Shown here in pieces: positions 1 to 11,864 of a stretch of 64,000 bases of DNA. A program made the position numbers and the translations under genes. The stretch comes from Aricia agestis (taxonomy: Eukaryota; Arthropoda; Insecta; Lepidoptera; Lycaenidae). How positions within the stretch are numbered: position 1 is the first letter of the stretch; each line of letters starts with the position of its first letter. Below the pieces are notes generated by a model that worked only from the letters and a program-made list of their open reading frames with translations, made no database searches and was not told where the DNA came from. The stretch spans positions 8,990,001-9,054,000 of the forward strand of contig NC_056408.1 in the NCBI RefSeq assembly GCF_905147365.1, written 5' to 3'.

Positions 1-1754
1 TTAGTTCATTTACGGGTTACTGTTTCAATTTTTTAATTAGTCGATTTAGTATATTATTTTGTTATGCTAGTAGCTTTATTTTCAGTAGTAGTTCAGTTTT
101 AGTTACATAAGTACTACAGTTTGCATTTTCAGTGTACATTGCAGTTAATAAAACTTTAATCATATTATAACACGTTTATGTATTATATTATTAACGAGAA
201 AAATGCACAACAAACAAACCAAATATAAAAGGAAACGTAAAATGAACACACTTTGTTAAATATGCGCCTATTACGGGCTTGTTTTTCATTTGAACAGCTT
301 TCGCCAAATGAATTTATAATGGTCAATAAAAGATGTCCCCCAAATAAAAATATACTTTTTCCTCGAACCCCCATTTACAGATTTAAGTCCATTATACAAT
401 GACAATTGTGTACGAAAAGCAATATCGGGACCCTCACAAAATAGACTGAAAGCCTCTCTCGTTTAGTCTTCTAAATTATTAACCCTGTAGATGCGAAACG
501 TAGAAAGGTTCCGTCTTGTTTACGCGTTAAGGGAGGCAGGGAAGGCAACTTAATATCCTATATCACTGTCGGCCTAATACAAACTAGCCGGGTCGCAACC
601 TTTTCCACTAAATTACGTATCGGCACATGGGATAATCCGGCTAACTTGAATAACATCGGAACGACGAACTAATTCCGTAATAAGTGCACTGAATTAATAA
701 TATCCCGAAGGTGTTCGTTTGACGTGTAAATAACGCGCGCTAATGACATCCCTTCGCGTAAGTGATTAACGACTAAGTTCATAGTCGAGCCCTTTGTCGC
801 CACTCACATATTAGCGATGCGTTGTTTAAATAAGCTCCCTCAGATTTGTTTTAGTCCTTTATTGGGAGTGTAATGTGGAAATAAGAGCTATGGAATTGTC
901 TGCTAGTTTATTTATGCAAAGTTCTGTTGTCGGTGTTAGTTTAATTTTGCCGAAAAGGGATATGTGAAGGTTAGACGGGGTTAATTGAAAACTAACATTA
1001 TGGATGATGATATAACGGACTAGGTTCTATAAATATGTGTAACATAAGCCAAAAGGTCGGAATACACTTAAAATAATCATAATAAAAGTCAGGTAAATAA
1101 AAAAATATACATGTTATATCGTTTAAAAGACTTAAGAAATAGTTGCTTGAATTATAATCTTAATAAATAATGCTAAAGCTAGTCTCCCGAGTATGTGGAA
1201 AGTTAGGCCACAACACACTAGTTTCAGTGTTAAATTCACGCTAAATAAGTATCAAACTTTTCAGTGCCTCCTTTGTTGATATAATTATATTGTAGACACC
1301 AAGACCTAGTCTTATCGGGTCCAGGAGAAGAGAATTCACAAAAAAAAAACACCTAATTAACAAACACATAGTTGACCCTTTTATATCAGTCTATTCATGT
1401 GTTTATTTGTCACACACTACTTGACTCTCATAATAGCTACACATTCAAATCCCATGTTATGATAAAATTCCATTAGATATTTAATCTTTTAATCTAGAAA
1501 AAATACGTTTCTATGTCGATGTACAGAAAACTTCTGACTAAGGTACGACTCGCATTTGGTCGTTCTATGAACTAAAGCATTATTCTGTAAAATGAAATAA
1601 TAGTTATTGTTCGGTAACCACGCGTGAGTCGGTAGTCAGTACTAGACCGCCATTAGTACGTACTACGAAATTCGTAGCACTTTCGTAGCAAGTGCTACGG
1701 TTATTGGCTCTGCGCTACCTTTGCAATAAATACGACGAAATAATAGTGTTTTAA
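1..1754. other. Intergenic, no gene seen
   Basis: AT-rich DNA downstream of the minus-strand gene. Reading frames are short and show no recognisable protein. Bases 1655-1705 contain several overlapping inverted copies of a GTAGCAC/GTGCTAC-type motif, probably remnants of a small repeat. A more GC-balanced stretch at about 440-960 has no coding signature. Confidence 0.6.
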
Positions 1755-1786
1755 AGGCCCGTTTCACCACTTTCTGATAAAGTGCC

Positions 1787-1800
1787 TAATAGGCTATTCA
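1787..1800 (+). repeat. Left target-site duplication of the LINE
   Basis: TAATAGGCTATTCA, identical to 4067-4080. It belongs to the interrupted MITE; the equivalent MITE position at 7029 reads AATAGGCTATTTA. Confidence 0.88.
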
Positions 1801-4066
1801 TAAATTAACAACTCTTACACTTGTAGTTTAGAGGAAACGGCGAAGGCATATCTAAACGTTCTCATCCCAGACGACGAGCCCTCCTTGGATGATGAACACC
1901 AACGCGACATTAGGAGTAGAATGTTAGACCCCATTCATACACCGGTCTCAGATTTACCAACTTCGGAGGAGTTTATTAAAATAGTAAACCTTTTACCTAT
2001 AAAAAAATCTGCGGGTGAGGATAAAATATCGAATATTATGATAAAGCAAGCATGTTTAGCGGCCAATTCATCGATTCAATATGTTTACAACAGATGTATC
2101 GCAGAAGGTATATTTCCAAAAATTTGGCGTTCCGGTTGCATAAAATTAATACCTAAAGCGGGAAACAAACCTCCTGACGACCCAAAATCTTACCGTCCGA
2201 TAACGTTACTGCCTTGCTTAGGTAAATTACTAGAACGTCTCATCGTACCTCGCCTGCTTCCTGGTGGCCCTAAATTTCATAGCCATCAGTTCGGTTTCAC
2301 CGCCGGGAAATCGACTGTTGACGCGGCGTTAGAAGTAAGAAAAATAGTTAACTTGTCGGAAACTAAATATGTGGTCGCCATTTCATTAGATATTTCCGGG
2401 GCCTTCGACCATGCTTGGTGGCCGATGGTGCTATTAAAACTAAAAAATCGAGGGTGTTACTGTAATATTTATTCCATAATACATTCTTACTTTTCTAACG
2501 GTCAAACTAAGCTTCGTCTAGGACATTGTACACACGCCAAAGATTTAACTTGCGGCTGCCCTCAAGGATCGGTAATTTCGCCTAAATTATGGAACATCGG
2601 ATTCGACGATTTGTTAAGTCTTCCACTTCCACCGCTTTGTATACTAGTTGGTTACGCCGATGACGGGTTTCTTATCGTTCAAGCAAACTCGCGTTCCGAA
2701 ATTGAGTCTAAAGCCAACAGTAGTCTTAATTTAATATCTGACTGGGGTAAGCGTAATCGTCTGAAATTCGCCGCGCAAAAAACTTACCAAATTCTTTTAA
2801 AAGGATCCCTTATATCTTCCCCTAGCATCAAACTCGACAATATTAACGTTAAACGCAAACAGTCACTCTGTTATCTTGGTTTTTACTTAGAAAATAAATT
2901 TACATTTTTAGAACATATAATTCAAACCGGTGAGAAAGCGAAACGCAACTTTTACTCCTTTACCAAAATATCTACGTCGACATGGGGCCTCTCATTCAAA
3001 ACCTTAAAATTAATTTACACTGCTACTTACCTTGGCAGCATTTGCTACGGGGCCCCCGTGTGGGCCGACAGAGCAACTATCGGCGCGGCTCGTCGCAAGT
3101 TGCTACAAAGCCAACGTCTTGCCCTTATATTCTTGTGCAAAGCTTACAGAACCACAAGCACCGAAGCCTTGCCCGTGCTAGCCGGAGTTTTACCCGTTGA
3201 CCTTGAGATTCAGCGTCGTGCGACAATGTACTATCATAATAAAAAGATTGACAACCCGTTTTTTTTAAGCGCTCGGGATAAAATTAAAATTGCAAGATTG
3301 TTTGAACCTTTAGAAAACTCTTTGCAAAGCCTAATCTCCGAATGGCAGACGCGATGGGACTGTTCCACCAAAGGGCGACATCTTTATAATTTTTTCCCTA
3401 ATATTCGTGAACGGCTATCCAAACATTGGATGGATATTGATCACTGCGTTTCTCAATTCCTGACCGGTCATGGAAATTTTAAGGCCAAACTCTACGGATT
3501 TAATCTAGTAGCATCACCCATGTGCGAGTGCTCGACCGAAGGCAACATGTTTGAACAAACAGCTCATCATGTTCTCTGGGAGTGCAGTCTCTGGCAGGAC
3601 GAAAGAACTACAATGCTAAACAACCTACTCTGTACATCTGGTGTCGCATACTACGGTGATCTCGTGGACAGCGCTAAGAACTTCCGTGCCTTCAAGCGTT
3701 TTTGTCACAATTACTACTGGCAACAGTCTAACACAATAAATTAATTTAGCTCTAGCGTAGTAGTCACTATTATTATTAACGTTTATTCCCGTGGTGCTTC
3801 CCCCTTCCAGTTCTTTGACTTTCGGTCACTGCAACCTTGTGCTGTCTCCCGCTTTATATGGGGAGGGAATCTGGAATTCTTCCTACTCCTCCTATTTTCT
3901 TCTGATTAATTTCGTTGCGGGTCCCAAGACAGCTTTAGCATGTCCCTCGGGCTCCCTGAGATCATATCAAAGGGTTTTCGTGGTTGGATACCGCTGTCAA
4001 TCCTGGCGACACAGGAGATACAGTGGTGGGAATGTGTGGTGGGCCAAAGCCCGTTTTAAAAAAAAA
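1801..4066 (+). mobile_element. 5'-truncated R1-like non-LTR retrotransposon
   Basis: The insert is bounded by a 14-bp target-site duplication (1787-1800 and 4067-4080) and ends in a short A-rich tail at about 4057-4066, the signature of target-primed reverse transcription. It holds the reverse transcriptase and C-terminal zinc-knuckle part of a LINE polyprotein, followed by about 320 bp of 3' UTR. The endonuclease domain and any ORF1 are missing, so this is a dead-on-arrival 5'-truncated copy. Clade assignment to the R1 group rests on the RT motif context and the C-terminal Cys/His cluster, and is moderately certain. Confidence 0.85.
1804..3744 (+). pseudogene. R1-like reverse transcriptase, 5'-truncated
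   Basis: A continuous frame of about 646 codons beginning inside the linker before the RT domain; an in-frame TAA sits at 1801-1803 at the insertion junction, so no native start exists. Numbering from 1885, visible motifs in order are SYRPITLLP (about residue 104), HQFGFTAGKST (about 133), the catalytic block SLDISGAFDHAWW (about 167), CGCPQGSVISP (about 223), and GYADDG with the YADD active site (about 256). The C-terminus has a CxC...HHVLWEC cluster typical of R1-type elements. No internal stop or frameshift is visible, so the copy is young or well preserved despite truncation. It cannot retrotranspose by itself, because endonuclease and 5' sequences are absent. Confidence 0.88.
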
Positions 4067-4080
4067 TAATAGGCTATTCA
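4067..4080 (+). repeat. Right target-site duplication of the LINE
   Basis: TAATAGGCTATTCA directly follows the A-rich 3' tail of the LINE, after which the MITE sequence resumes. Confidence 0.88.
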
Positions 4081-4162
4081 CAACTTTTTTAACAGATTCT
4101 CCATACTTGATCTGTCAAGTTAATTGGTGGATAGCCTTATCAGGAAGTGGTGAAACAGGCCC

Positions 4163-5861
4163 TTAATATAGTAATAATAATGTTCCTGCTTTGTTCTTTG
4201 TTGCCTGTTATTGTATACTAATTCGATATTATAAGGTACAACTTAACATTTTATTGCTCGAATTGTTTTTTACACATTTAAATATATTTTTTAATTTGGT
4301 GTAGATTGTGTGATGTAGATTAATCCCTAATTTAAGGTCTCATGATGTATAATGTATATAATTGCGATTTAATAAATCCTTATTATAATATCACCCTAAG
4401 TTCGATAAAGAGCTAAATATACAATACATACACGCCAGATAACAATAATAATCAAACGAAAATAACAGGATAAATAATGCTTACTCAATAATTATACAGA
4501 AGTGATTCAGAAGATCTTGCTTCTTTTCTCTAATGCAACACATGTAGAACAATAAAGGAATTACTGTCACGGTCTGCCATATAAAATTTTCAGTGATTTC
4601 CCCCTCCCCCTTCGTGACGGCAGATTCAAGTCTCGGGGCGGCCGTTACGCGCGAGTGCCACTTACGCGTTACAACTTATTGAATTATTTATCAAACTATC
4701 TACCTTATTGGATTGAAATACAGTCGTTCCCGCTTTTATTGCCAAAATAATGTTATTAGAGATTCTGAGGATGTCATTTTAGGCAGAAATATTGTATGAA
4801 TCAATTTGATTTTCCATTTATTGTTTCGTGAATCGTGATTCCTGTATTTTTATCAAAAGCAATAATTTGATATAAATATTTCTGTTTTACATTTTAAGTC
4901 GTTTTTATTTAAAAGGAAGTAAGTGTTGCACTTTAAGTGTGAAAAGCGTTGCATTTGTTTGTATTTTGTTGAGTTCATAATATTTTCCAATTTATTTATT
5001 TTTAAAGTAATAAATATTAAAAATATTGCCAGTGTTATTTGTTTAAACTATGTAAGTATAATATGAATACACTAAATGAATATATTTATTGTAGAAAAAA
5101 AAAATAGATATTGAAATGCAACAAAAATGTTTCTTTGCTATGATTCCTCTAAAAAGTAGAAAATTCCCTAAAATGTTGCTTTAACCTCACTCGAGTCGAA
5201 CAGGTCGTTCGACTCGAGTGAGGAAGTTTGTCACAACGAATATAGAAATAATTGCAAAAAACATTGTAATATAATAATTTTAAGCTATTGTTGCATGAAA
5301 TGATATGACTTTTAACATACGAACAATAAAAACTAAGGAAACATACTTATCATGTTTTAAATTTGGTTCCTTTCGAATTGTCATGTAACACCAGCCTGAT
5401 ACTGCTGAAGGCCACCTAAATATTGCAAATGTATTGAAAATGTGTACCTAGGTACACATTTTTGAGAAGTATTGTAGAACATGTTTTTTGATGGAGACTT
5501 TTCCAGTTTTTATTATTTTTAGCTGTTAACATTTTAATTTTATCCCATCGAAATATTTTCCCTTGCGGTATGCGACTGTCAACAAAGGCGCACTTAAAAC
5601 CAAAATCTAGTTTTGATGTGATGTGTTTTAAAGTGCTTCACTAATGTATTTCCTTTTGCAGCAGTAAAATGTCTTGTGTGACGTATGTGTGGCCCTATTA
5701 CCGTACCTCACCCGACCACAGTGCGGGCGCCGCCGCTCGTACAACACTTCATTATGCCGCTAATATACATTTATAACTGTTTTATTAGGTACACGGTAAT
5801 TTTTCACTGGTTAAATTGAGAGAAAAAAAGAAATGAAAAATGAAGGCAACGTGGCAAACAT
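4163..5861. other. Intergenic, no gene seen
   Basis: AT-rich sequence with only short frames. It contains one strong hairpin (5185-5223, listed separately) and short GC-rich patches near 4605-4670 and 5695-5760 of unknown role. Confidence 0.6.
5185..5223. repeat. Perfect 17-bp hairpin
   Basis: CCTCACTCGAGTCGAAC is followed by the 5-base loop AGGTC and then its exact reverse complement. It stands alone in AT-rich DNA, with no transcription unit evident on either side. Confidence 0.9.
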
Positions 5862-6061
5862 TATTATCTTATATCTTTAAACGAACAATTCTTGTATATA
5901 TATCAATATATAATTGGAATCTCATAATCGGCTCCAACGATTTTCATGAAATTTAGTATATAGGGGGTTTCAGGGGCGATAAATCGATCTAGCTAGGAAT
6001 CATTTTTAGAAAATGTCATTTTATTCGTGTTTTATCGAATACCGAGCAAATAGCTCGGGAC
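5862..6061 (+). repeat. Dispersed 'TATAGGGGGTTTCGGGGGCGAT' repeat, copy A
   Basis: Contains ATCTTTAAACGA(A/G)CAATTCTTG, a TA-rich segment, GGAATCTC(A/G)GAATCGGCTCCAACG-type sequence, the block TATAGGGGGTTTC and ATAAATCGATCTAGCTAGGAA. The same order occurs at 44803-45132, 55374-55715 and 61573-61895. This copy stops near GAATACCGAGCAAATAGCTCGG, a small terminal stem. The family is non-coding; I read it as a non-autonomous transposon, class unknown. Confidence 0.75.
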
Positions 6062-6995
6062 TTCTACGCATATATGAACGAATTTTCCTAACTTTTTAAA
6101 CGCACCTCATGTTTTGGGAACATCATAAAAAAGTAAACAAGATAAGGTTACAATGAATGAACAATTAAATAAATATTTAATAATGATACCTACCTTATTT
6201 AATTCTATATTTAGAAACTAGACGCGAGTTTTAATTTGAAAGGCTCTGTTAGTTGTAGAGTTATTATTAGTTAGGAATTTGTAATATAACTTGGATTAGG
6301 TTTTTTAGCAGTTAGCTAAGAATATCAAAATCTTTAAATAATCCTCCGTTTACTTCAGAATTTTTTATAATGCCTTTAGATATTATATCCTATTAGTAGA
6401 CTTAGAGAAAAGTGCTAGCTATCCTTTAGCTATATGATGAAAAAACATCATTCAACTATGCACGTCGAGGATTAGAAAATTCATTTTTTTAATTCGTTTA
6501 TACACAGACTTATTTAATTACTTACTGAGTATACTTAATGAACCAAATTAGTGCAGTAAATTCGTTCCCTGTTCGTTTAAGAGCGATGTGAAATAGTTAT
6601 TGGCGTCCAGTCGTCAGTTTGGCCGTTAAACTGGGAATGACAAATAAAACGCCGTTATCGATTTCACATAAACGATAAACGTGATCGACTCCGATTATAT
6701 ATAGAAGTGTAATTTAACAGCAACGGGAATTAATCTGGTATCATTTCGGATTGATTTATAGGTCAAGCAAAGTATGGTTTTCTGAATCGAAAAGATTTTC
6801 CCCTTACTAATAAAAACCATTTAAGTTCAGCTTGTATAAGTTCAGCTTGTCTTTATCTATCGTATCGGAAACACCACGTGACAAAAAAAGACATAGGACC
6901 TTGAATAGTTATGCCCTGCATCATTTTTTATTAGGAAGCTGCATACTAGTAGTGTTAAAATTTATTACATAATTTGCCTTTATAAAGCATCTTTA
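6062..6995. other. Intergenic, no gene seen
   Basis: Only short frames. Sequence at 6540-6760 is less AT-biased and could be conserved non-coding DNA, but nothing in it is diagnostic. Confidence 0.5.
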
Positions 6996-7133
6996 GGGCC
7001 TGTTTCACCACTTTCTGATAAAGTGCCGAATAGGCTATTTACTACTTTTTTGACAGATTCTCCATACTTGATCTGTCAAGTTAATTGGTGAATATCCTAT
7101 TCGTCACTTATTAGGAAGTGGTGAAACAGGCCC
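6996..7133. mobile_element. Intact 138-bp MITE with TTA duplication
   Basis: Terminal inverted repeats GGGCCTGTTTCACCACTT(T/C)CT and the complement end at 6996 and 7133. TTA flanks both sides (6993-6995, 7134-7136). It has no coding capacity. It is the reference copy for the interrupted element at 1755-4162. The TSD and TIR pattern suits PIF/Harbinger derivatives; the autonomous partner is not in the window. Confidence 0.85.
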
Positions 7134-7200
7134 TTAATATATTTAATCTTTAAAATAAAATATTTATTGATGAGAAGGTTCTATCTTCTAACATGCATGT

Positions 7201-7522
7201 TTTTATGAGATAAGGGGGAAAACGAGCAAACGGGTCACCTGATGGAAAGCAATTTCCGTCGCCCGTAGACACACGCAACATCAGAAGAGCTGCAGGTGCG
7301 TTGCCGGCCTTTTAAGAGGGAATACGATTACGGGTAGGAGTGGGTAGGGGAGGTAAGGAAGGGAATAGGGAAGGGCAGGGTAGGGAAGGGTAAGGAATTG
7401 GGCCTTCGGTAAACTCACTCACTCGGCGAAACACAGCGCAAGCGCTGTTTCACGCCGGTTTTCTGTGAGCCCGTGGTGTTTCTCTGGTCCAGCCGGCCCG
7501 TTCGTGCCGAAGCACATGGCTG
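7201..7522 (+). repeat. Lepidopteran dispersed repeat with AGGGTAGGG minisatellite core
   Basis: Begins near GAGATAAGGGGGAAAACGAG, includes CAAACGGGTCACCTGATGG and GCTGCAGGTGCGTTGCCGG, then a G-rich stretch of GGTAGGG/GGAAGGG units at about 7335-7395, and ends near CCCGTTCGTGCCGAAGCAC. I recognise this as a very common repeat in moth and butterfly genomes. It is non-coding. A partial reverse copy is at 46066-46128. Confidence 0.8.
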
Positions 7523-8510
7523 CTTAATTTTTGAAAAAAGAGGTTAGAAAAAGAAAATTAATTCCGTAAGTCGATTATGTCGACAATCGTGTCTAATTCT
7601 TTTCGCGTAATAAATTTCGTCGCGCTAATTCACTAACAACGTCTGGAGAACTTCTTTGATTAGAGCTTTGTAATATTATGATATTGGAGTGGGCCACTTT
7701 CTGAATATTCGTAAACTGAAATTCAATTACAAGTTTTGGGCGTGAGTGACCATCAGATTAAGGGGTCTACCCCAAGATCGAAATTAATTGGCTCATCCAG
7801 ATATTGTAGTCGAGAACCCTCATCTCCTCGGATTTATGTTGCACAAAGAGACATAGCAATCTCTTAGTCGAAAATTTGTTTACAAACTTCAAAGTTAGAA
7901 TACGGTTTTATTTTACAGCGAGAATAAACAACTCCGCAAGATAAATATTAGCTTTACTAAAGGGCCTTAAGTAAATAACAATAATTTTAAAGACGATTAG
8001 GAGTTTTTGTTTGTTAAATATATTTTGTATTCTAAATTCAAAAGAAGCTATTATAACATTTTGATTAATTTATAAATTGAAAATGAGTCAAAAATGCTAA
8101 GGTATCATAAAATTATATTGAGATTTAATATTTAAATTAGAGTTCAGTAGCCAAGGGTAAAGCAGAGGTTTCGTTTTGCTTAGGCATAGTTGTCTGTCCA
8201 TCTGTCAGTCATCAGTCTAAATTTTTGAGCCGTTACAGATGCCGCTTTAACAATACTAAAAATGGAATAAAATTAATATTATGTATTTAAAAGGGAATCC
8301 GATACACTAAGCATATTTGTAAAAGTTTGTACAAAATCCGTTGTGAGTGAGCCTTGTATCTCGGCTGCTTTTTCAGCCGTATTAGCGAATAATAATAATA
8401 ATTATAATTAAGCATCGCACACATTGACAAACATTAATTAGCACATAAAAACGGTAATTAACGCTAAATCAACTGTCAATTACAACCGGCGGACGGCGAG
8501 CATAATTTAT
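7523..8510. other. Intergenic, no gene seen
   Basis: AT-rich, no supported reading frame or recognised repeat. Confidence 0.5.
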
Positions 8511-8893
8511 TTTTAGGGTTCCGTACCCTAAAAAAGAATGATGATGAAGGGTAAAAACGGGACCCTATTACTATAGGAGTTCGTTGTCTGCCCGTCATGT
8601 CGGTCTGTCTGTCTGTCTCAAGGCTGTATCTCAGAAACTGCTATAGGTAGACTACTGAATTTTTCAAAGATATTGTATTTCTGTTGCAGCTATAACAAAA
8701 AATACTAAAAACAAAATAAAATGAATATTTACGGGGGCTCCTATATAAAAAACGTGATGTTTTTGGCCTTTTTTGTTTAACAAAAAAGTTAAAAATATAA
8801 ATTTAAGGGAGTTCTCATGCAAAAATAACATTTTTGCTCTATAATGGTACGGAACCCTTCGTGTGCGAGTTCGGCTAGCACTTGGCCGATTTT
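8511..8893 (-). mobile_element. GTTCCGTACC-family dispersed repeat
   Basis: Minus-strand copy of the family starting GGCCAAGTGC and ending GGGTACGGAACCCTAAAAA. Diagnostic internal blocks are visible: the GGGTCCCGTTTTTACC block near the end, CTGTCTGTCTGTCTC, a TATAGC tract and CCATTATAGAGC. Related copies lie at 24334, 35115, 47786, 56157 and 62820. It is non-autonomous; its transposon class is not resolved here. Confidence 0.82.
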
Positions 8894-11617
8894 ATTGCGT
8901 TTGTTATTTACCGAGTAATTAGTAACCTTATATTCTGTGTCATGATATCGACTATTAATTTATTGAGCAAATGCGAGTAATTACAAAAGGTATTCGTTAA
9001 TTTCCCATCCAATCAGATTTTGTCTTTTAATTGAGTGCGTAATTAAAATCTGTTCTTTAATTTGCTTCGTAATTGACCTTTCATATCTTTCACATGATAA
9101 TTTGGCGAACCTGGGTGTTTTATTGTTTCCAACCGCTTATATTGCTCTATTATGACCAAGCTAAATAGGCAAATATAAAAATTATGTTCCACTTGAGTCT
9201 CTACGGAATTAAATCAATATTTTCTACATTTCATATGCCTATGAAAAGTGTTGCGGTATGCTAGTACAATCAGAACAATTATTTCCCAGTCGTCGATCAC
9301 GATTCACGACTAACATTAACGTAAGCCAACCAAATTACGAAGGTCCTCTCTGTCTTTTTTTCTTGTGGTACGTCCTTCCAAATGCAGCGAAGTATAATAA
9401 ATAAGACTATAGCTTGCAAGTTATTTAATAAACCATATTAATATACGTCTATGTCGAAGGTATGTCAAAGTTAGGGAAACTGTGACGTGGAGAGTTTGTT
9501 CCAGTAAACTATGTCCCCCGCCCGCCGCAGTAATAGTCTCAGGAGTAATCTGGCCACGCTAACTTGGTCTGCATAATGTCATTAAATATCCATAATCTAT
9601 TAAATACATGCACGTCTTGTTCTGCTCCAATAAAATAATGAGATTCAATGAAGGAGTTAGATCTAGCCGGATAGTTAGAAACGGCAGACTTGCACTCATA
9701 CCTATTATTAAAGTACCTATTATTGTTATTTGTAAAACCCGTCTTCCATCATCAAGAAACTAATCTGTTTATTACTCGTAATGCATTATAAACAAACACT
9801 TACACTATAGTTATTACTTACTTAAAATGATTTGGACGGAACTGTTAAATTTTCCAAAAAATATCTTTCTCTTTACTAATGTCGCTATTGAAACTGTTAT
9901 TAAAATCAAAATTAAAAATCAGTGCTAACTGGAACAAAGGAATAAATTATCAAAGATTTTTTATCAGTAATTTTCTGGAAGACCCACTCGAAGTAACTCT
10001 GGCAGCAATTATCGCAAGTTCAAGATTTTTTAAGACGGATTCACGAGTCGCCTGGCACATCTGTTACCGGTTTGCTTCGCTCCTTTGACTTGTAATAATA
10101 GATTTAACGAGCTGGTTATGAACAAACGGCGTCTTCATTTCCAGCAGCTCGTTTATTTGCCCTTTACCCTATTTCACTGCCACTCCATTTCGCTGAATAA
10201 AATAATGGACTCATTTAGAAGGTCCACGGTATCTAGATTATAAAGTTGCCGCCAAACTTTGGGACTTCTGTTTGTGAGTCATTATTAAAGATTAAATCCA
10301 CTCATTATATAAATCAACCGCTGAATTATGGATTTAAAGGTTTCCAAGGTAAATGTAAATTAACTTAATTTACTTAACTTATATTTCAAAAACTATAGTT
10401 TGGCCGAACAGTTTTACTACCTCTTCTTTTAATCAGGTCCCATTTTCCCCCATCGATTCATTAATTTTCAAAAAGGTGTATTTATGGACCTCAATGTAAC
10501 CATTCTGAACGCGATATCGGTAGGACATAAACGGTATCGCATGTTTTATAGCGCTATTCGGTGTTATCATTCGTTCAAAATCTGCTTTTATATTACAGTT
10601 TTAGGTTATTCTATCGATACAGTAAAAATTGAATCGAGACATCACTTTTCTAAAATTCTGATTAAGCATCCTAAGGCAAACTTAATGGCCCCAGGGGCAA
10701 ATAAAAGAAATGGGAAGTGAGTTTAGAGATCCTGAGGGAAACTAAACTTCATTTCTATTAGACAAGGATAACCAACAAAAAACTCCAACGTCTGCCAAAA
10801 AAAATCGCCTCCTAGCATTCTGGAGGGTATCATTCCGTTTAAGTATATTCGTTTTGAGTATTTAATTGAAGACAAAAGTTTTATACCGAAAATTTGTGAC
10901 TATTTTATGTGCCTGAGCTGTTAATTCAAAGTCGTATGAATAGATGGCGATGAGCTACGGTTTTATCTAGCTTATATTATAATATCAGCTTGGTATACCT
11001 AACCTGTTTACCATAATATTGCCTTGCTTGTTTTCATTAATTTCAAACATAACATTGCTAACTTTTTAGTTTCAAAATAGGTAGCAAGCATAATTTAAGA
11101 AACCTTTTAGTGATCACCAAACGTAAGTGGCGACTGATTTTACAGTGTGACGCGCAAAATTCATTCACCGAATAGCCCCCATCCAGCTTAATGGCGAAGG
11201 CTGTGTAATCCAATTAATTAACACCAGATGAAACTACACGCTAGTTGCAATTGCCAAGCCGAACGGAAAATTTCGTATAGCGGGGCAAGCAGGGATATTC
11301 TACAAGGTGTAACAAAACTAAGTGGTATTAATTTAGGGTGCGTATGAGTCCACTATATTGAGTTCAATTGGTTCAATGCAAAAGTAACAGCGTTGAAAGA
11401 TATACTTTTTTTTTAACATTTATATGGGAAAATCCAGGTGACGTTGGGGCGCTTGCCAACATAAAAAAATGCTCTTTCAGCGCTGCGACATTCATAGTAA
11501 ACTTATATGAATGATACATACACAGCATAAAGTATTTTCACTTAGTTTTGGGGCGCCCTCTATAAGGGCGCAATCTTAACGTTATCGCAAATCATTTGTA
11601 TGATTTTTTAGCTTCCA
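8894..11617. other. Intergenic, no gene seen
   Basis: Short frames only, none with family resemblance. AT-rich sequence at 8940-9110 has repeated TTAATT/TAATTA motifs, homeodomain-type sites by sequence, which could be enhancer or chance. A short block at 11190-11260 has the same character. Confidence 0.5.
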
Positions 11618-11864
11618 TCCATACTAATATTATAAATGCGAAAGTGTGTCTGTCTGTCTGTCCGTCTGTCCGTCTGTCTGTCTGTCTGTCTGTCTGACTG
11701 TTACCTCTTCACGCCTAAACCGCTGAACCAATTTTGCTGAAATTTGGCATGGAGATACTTTGAGTCCCGGGAAAGGACATAGGATACTTTTTGTCCCGGA
11801 AAAATGTACGGTTCCCGCGCGATAAACGAGTTTTGGCGCAATGGAGTTGCGGGCGTCATCTAGT
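11618..11864 (+). mobile_element. Helitron-like non-autonomous repeat
   Basis: Starts TCCATACTAATATTATAAATGCGAAAGTGTG, continues with a (CTGT)n tract, CCGCTGAACCAATTTTGCTG and TTTGAGTCCCGGGAAAGGACA, and ends GCGGGCGTCATCTAGT. The TC...CTAG(T) ends without TIRs fit Helitron-like elements common in Lepidoptera. The (CTGT)n tract at about 11648-11698 is internal to the family. Other copies are at 22262, 27194, 36460 and 51696. Confidence 0.82.

Larger units (their letters stand above)
1755..4162. mobile_element. MITE split by a LINE insertion
   Basis: The left part (1755-1800) and right part (4081-4162) together match the intact 138-bp MITE at 6996-7133. Both end in inverted repeats of the type GGGCCTGTTTCACCACTT and run inward with matching sequence, including the shared internal block around CTCCATACTTGATCTGTCAAG. 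Everything between 1801 and 4066 is a foreign LINE, and 4067-4080 is a duplicated target. Removing the insert gives a MITE of about 128 bp. The outer 3-bp duplication is TTA on the right and ambiguous on the left. TTA duplications with short TIRs suggest a PIF/Harbinger-type non-autonomous element; this assignment is inference. Confidence 0.85.
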
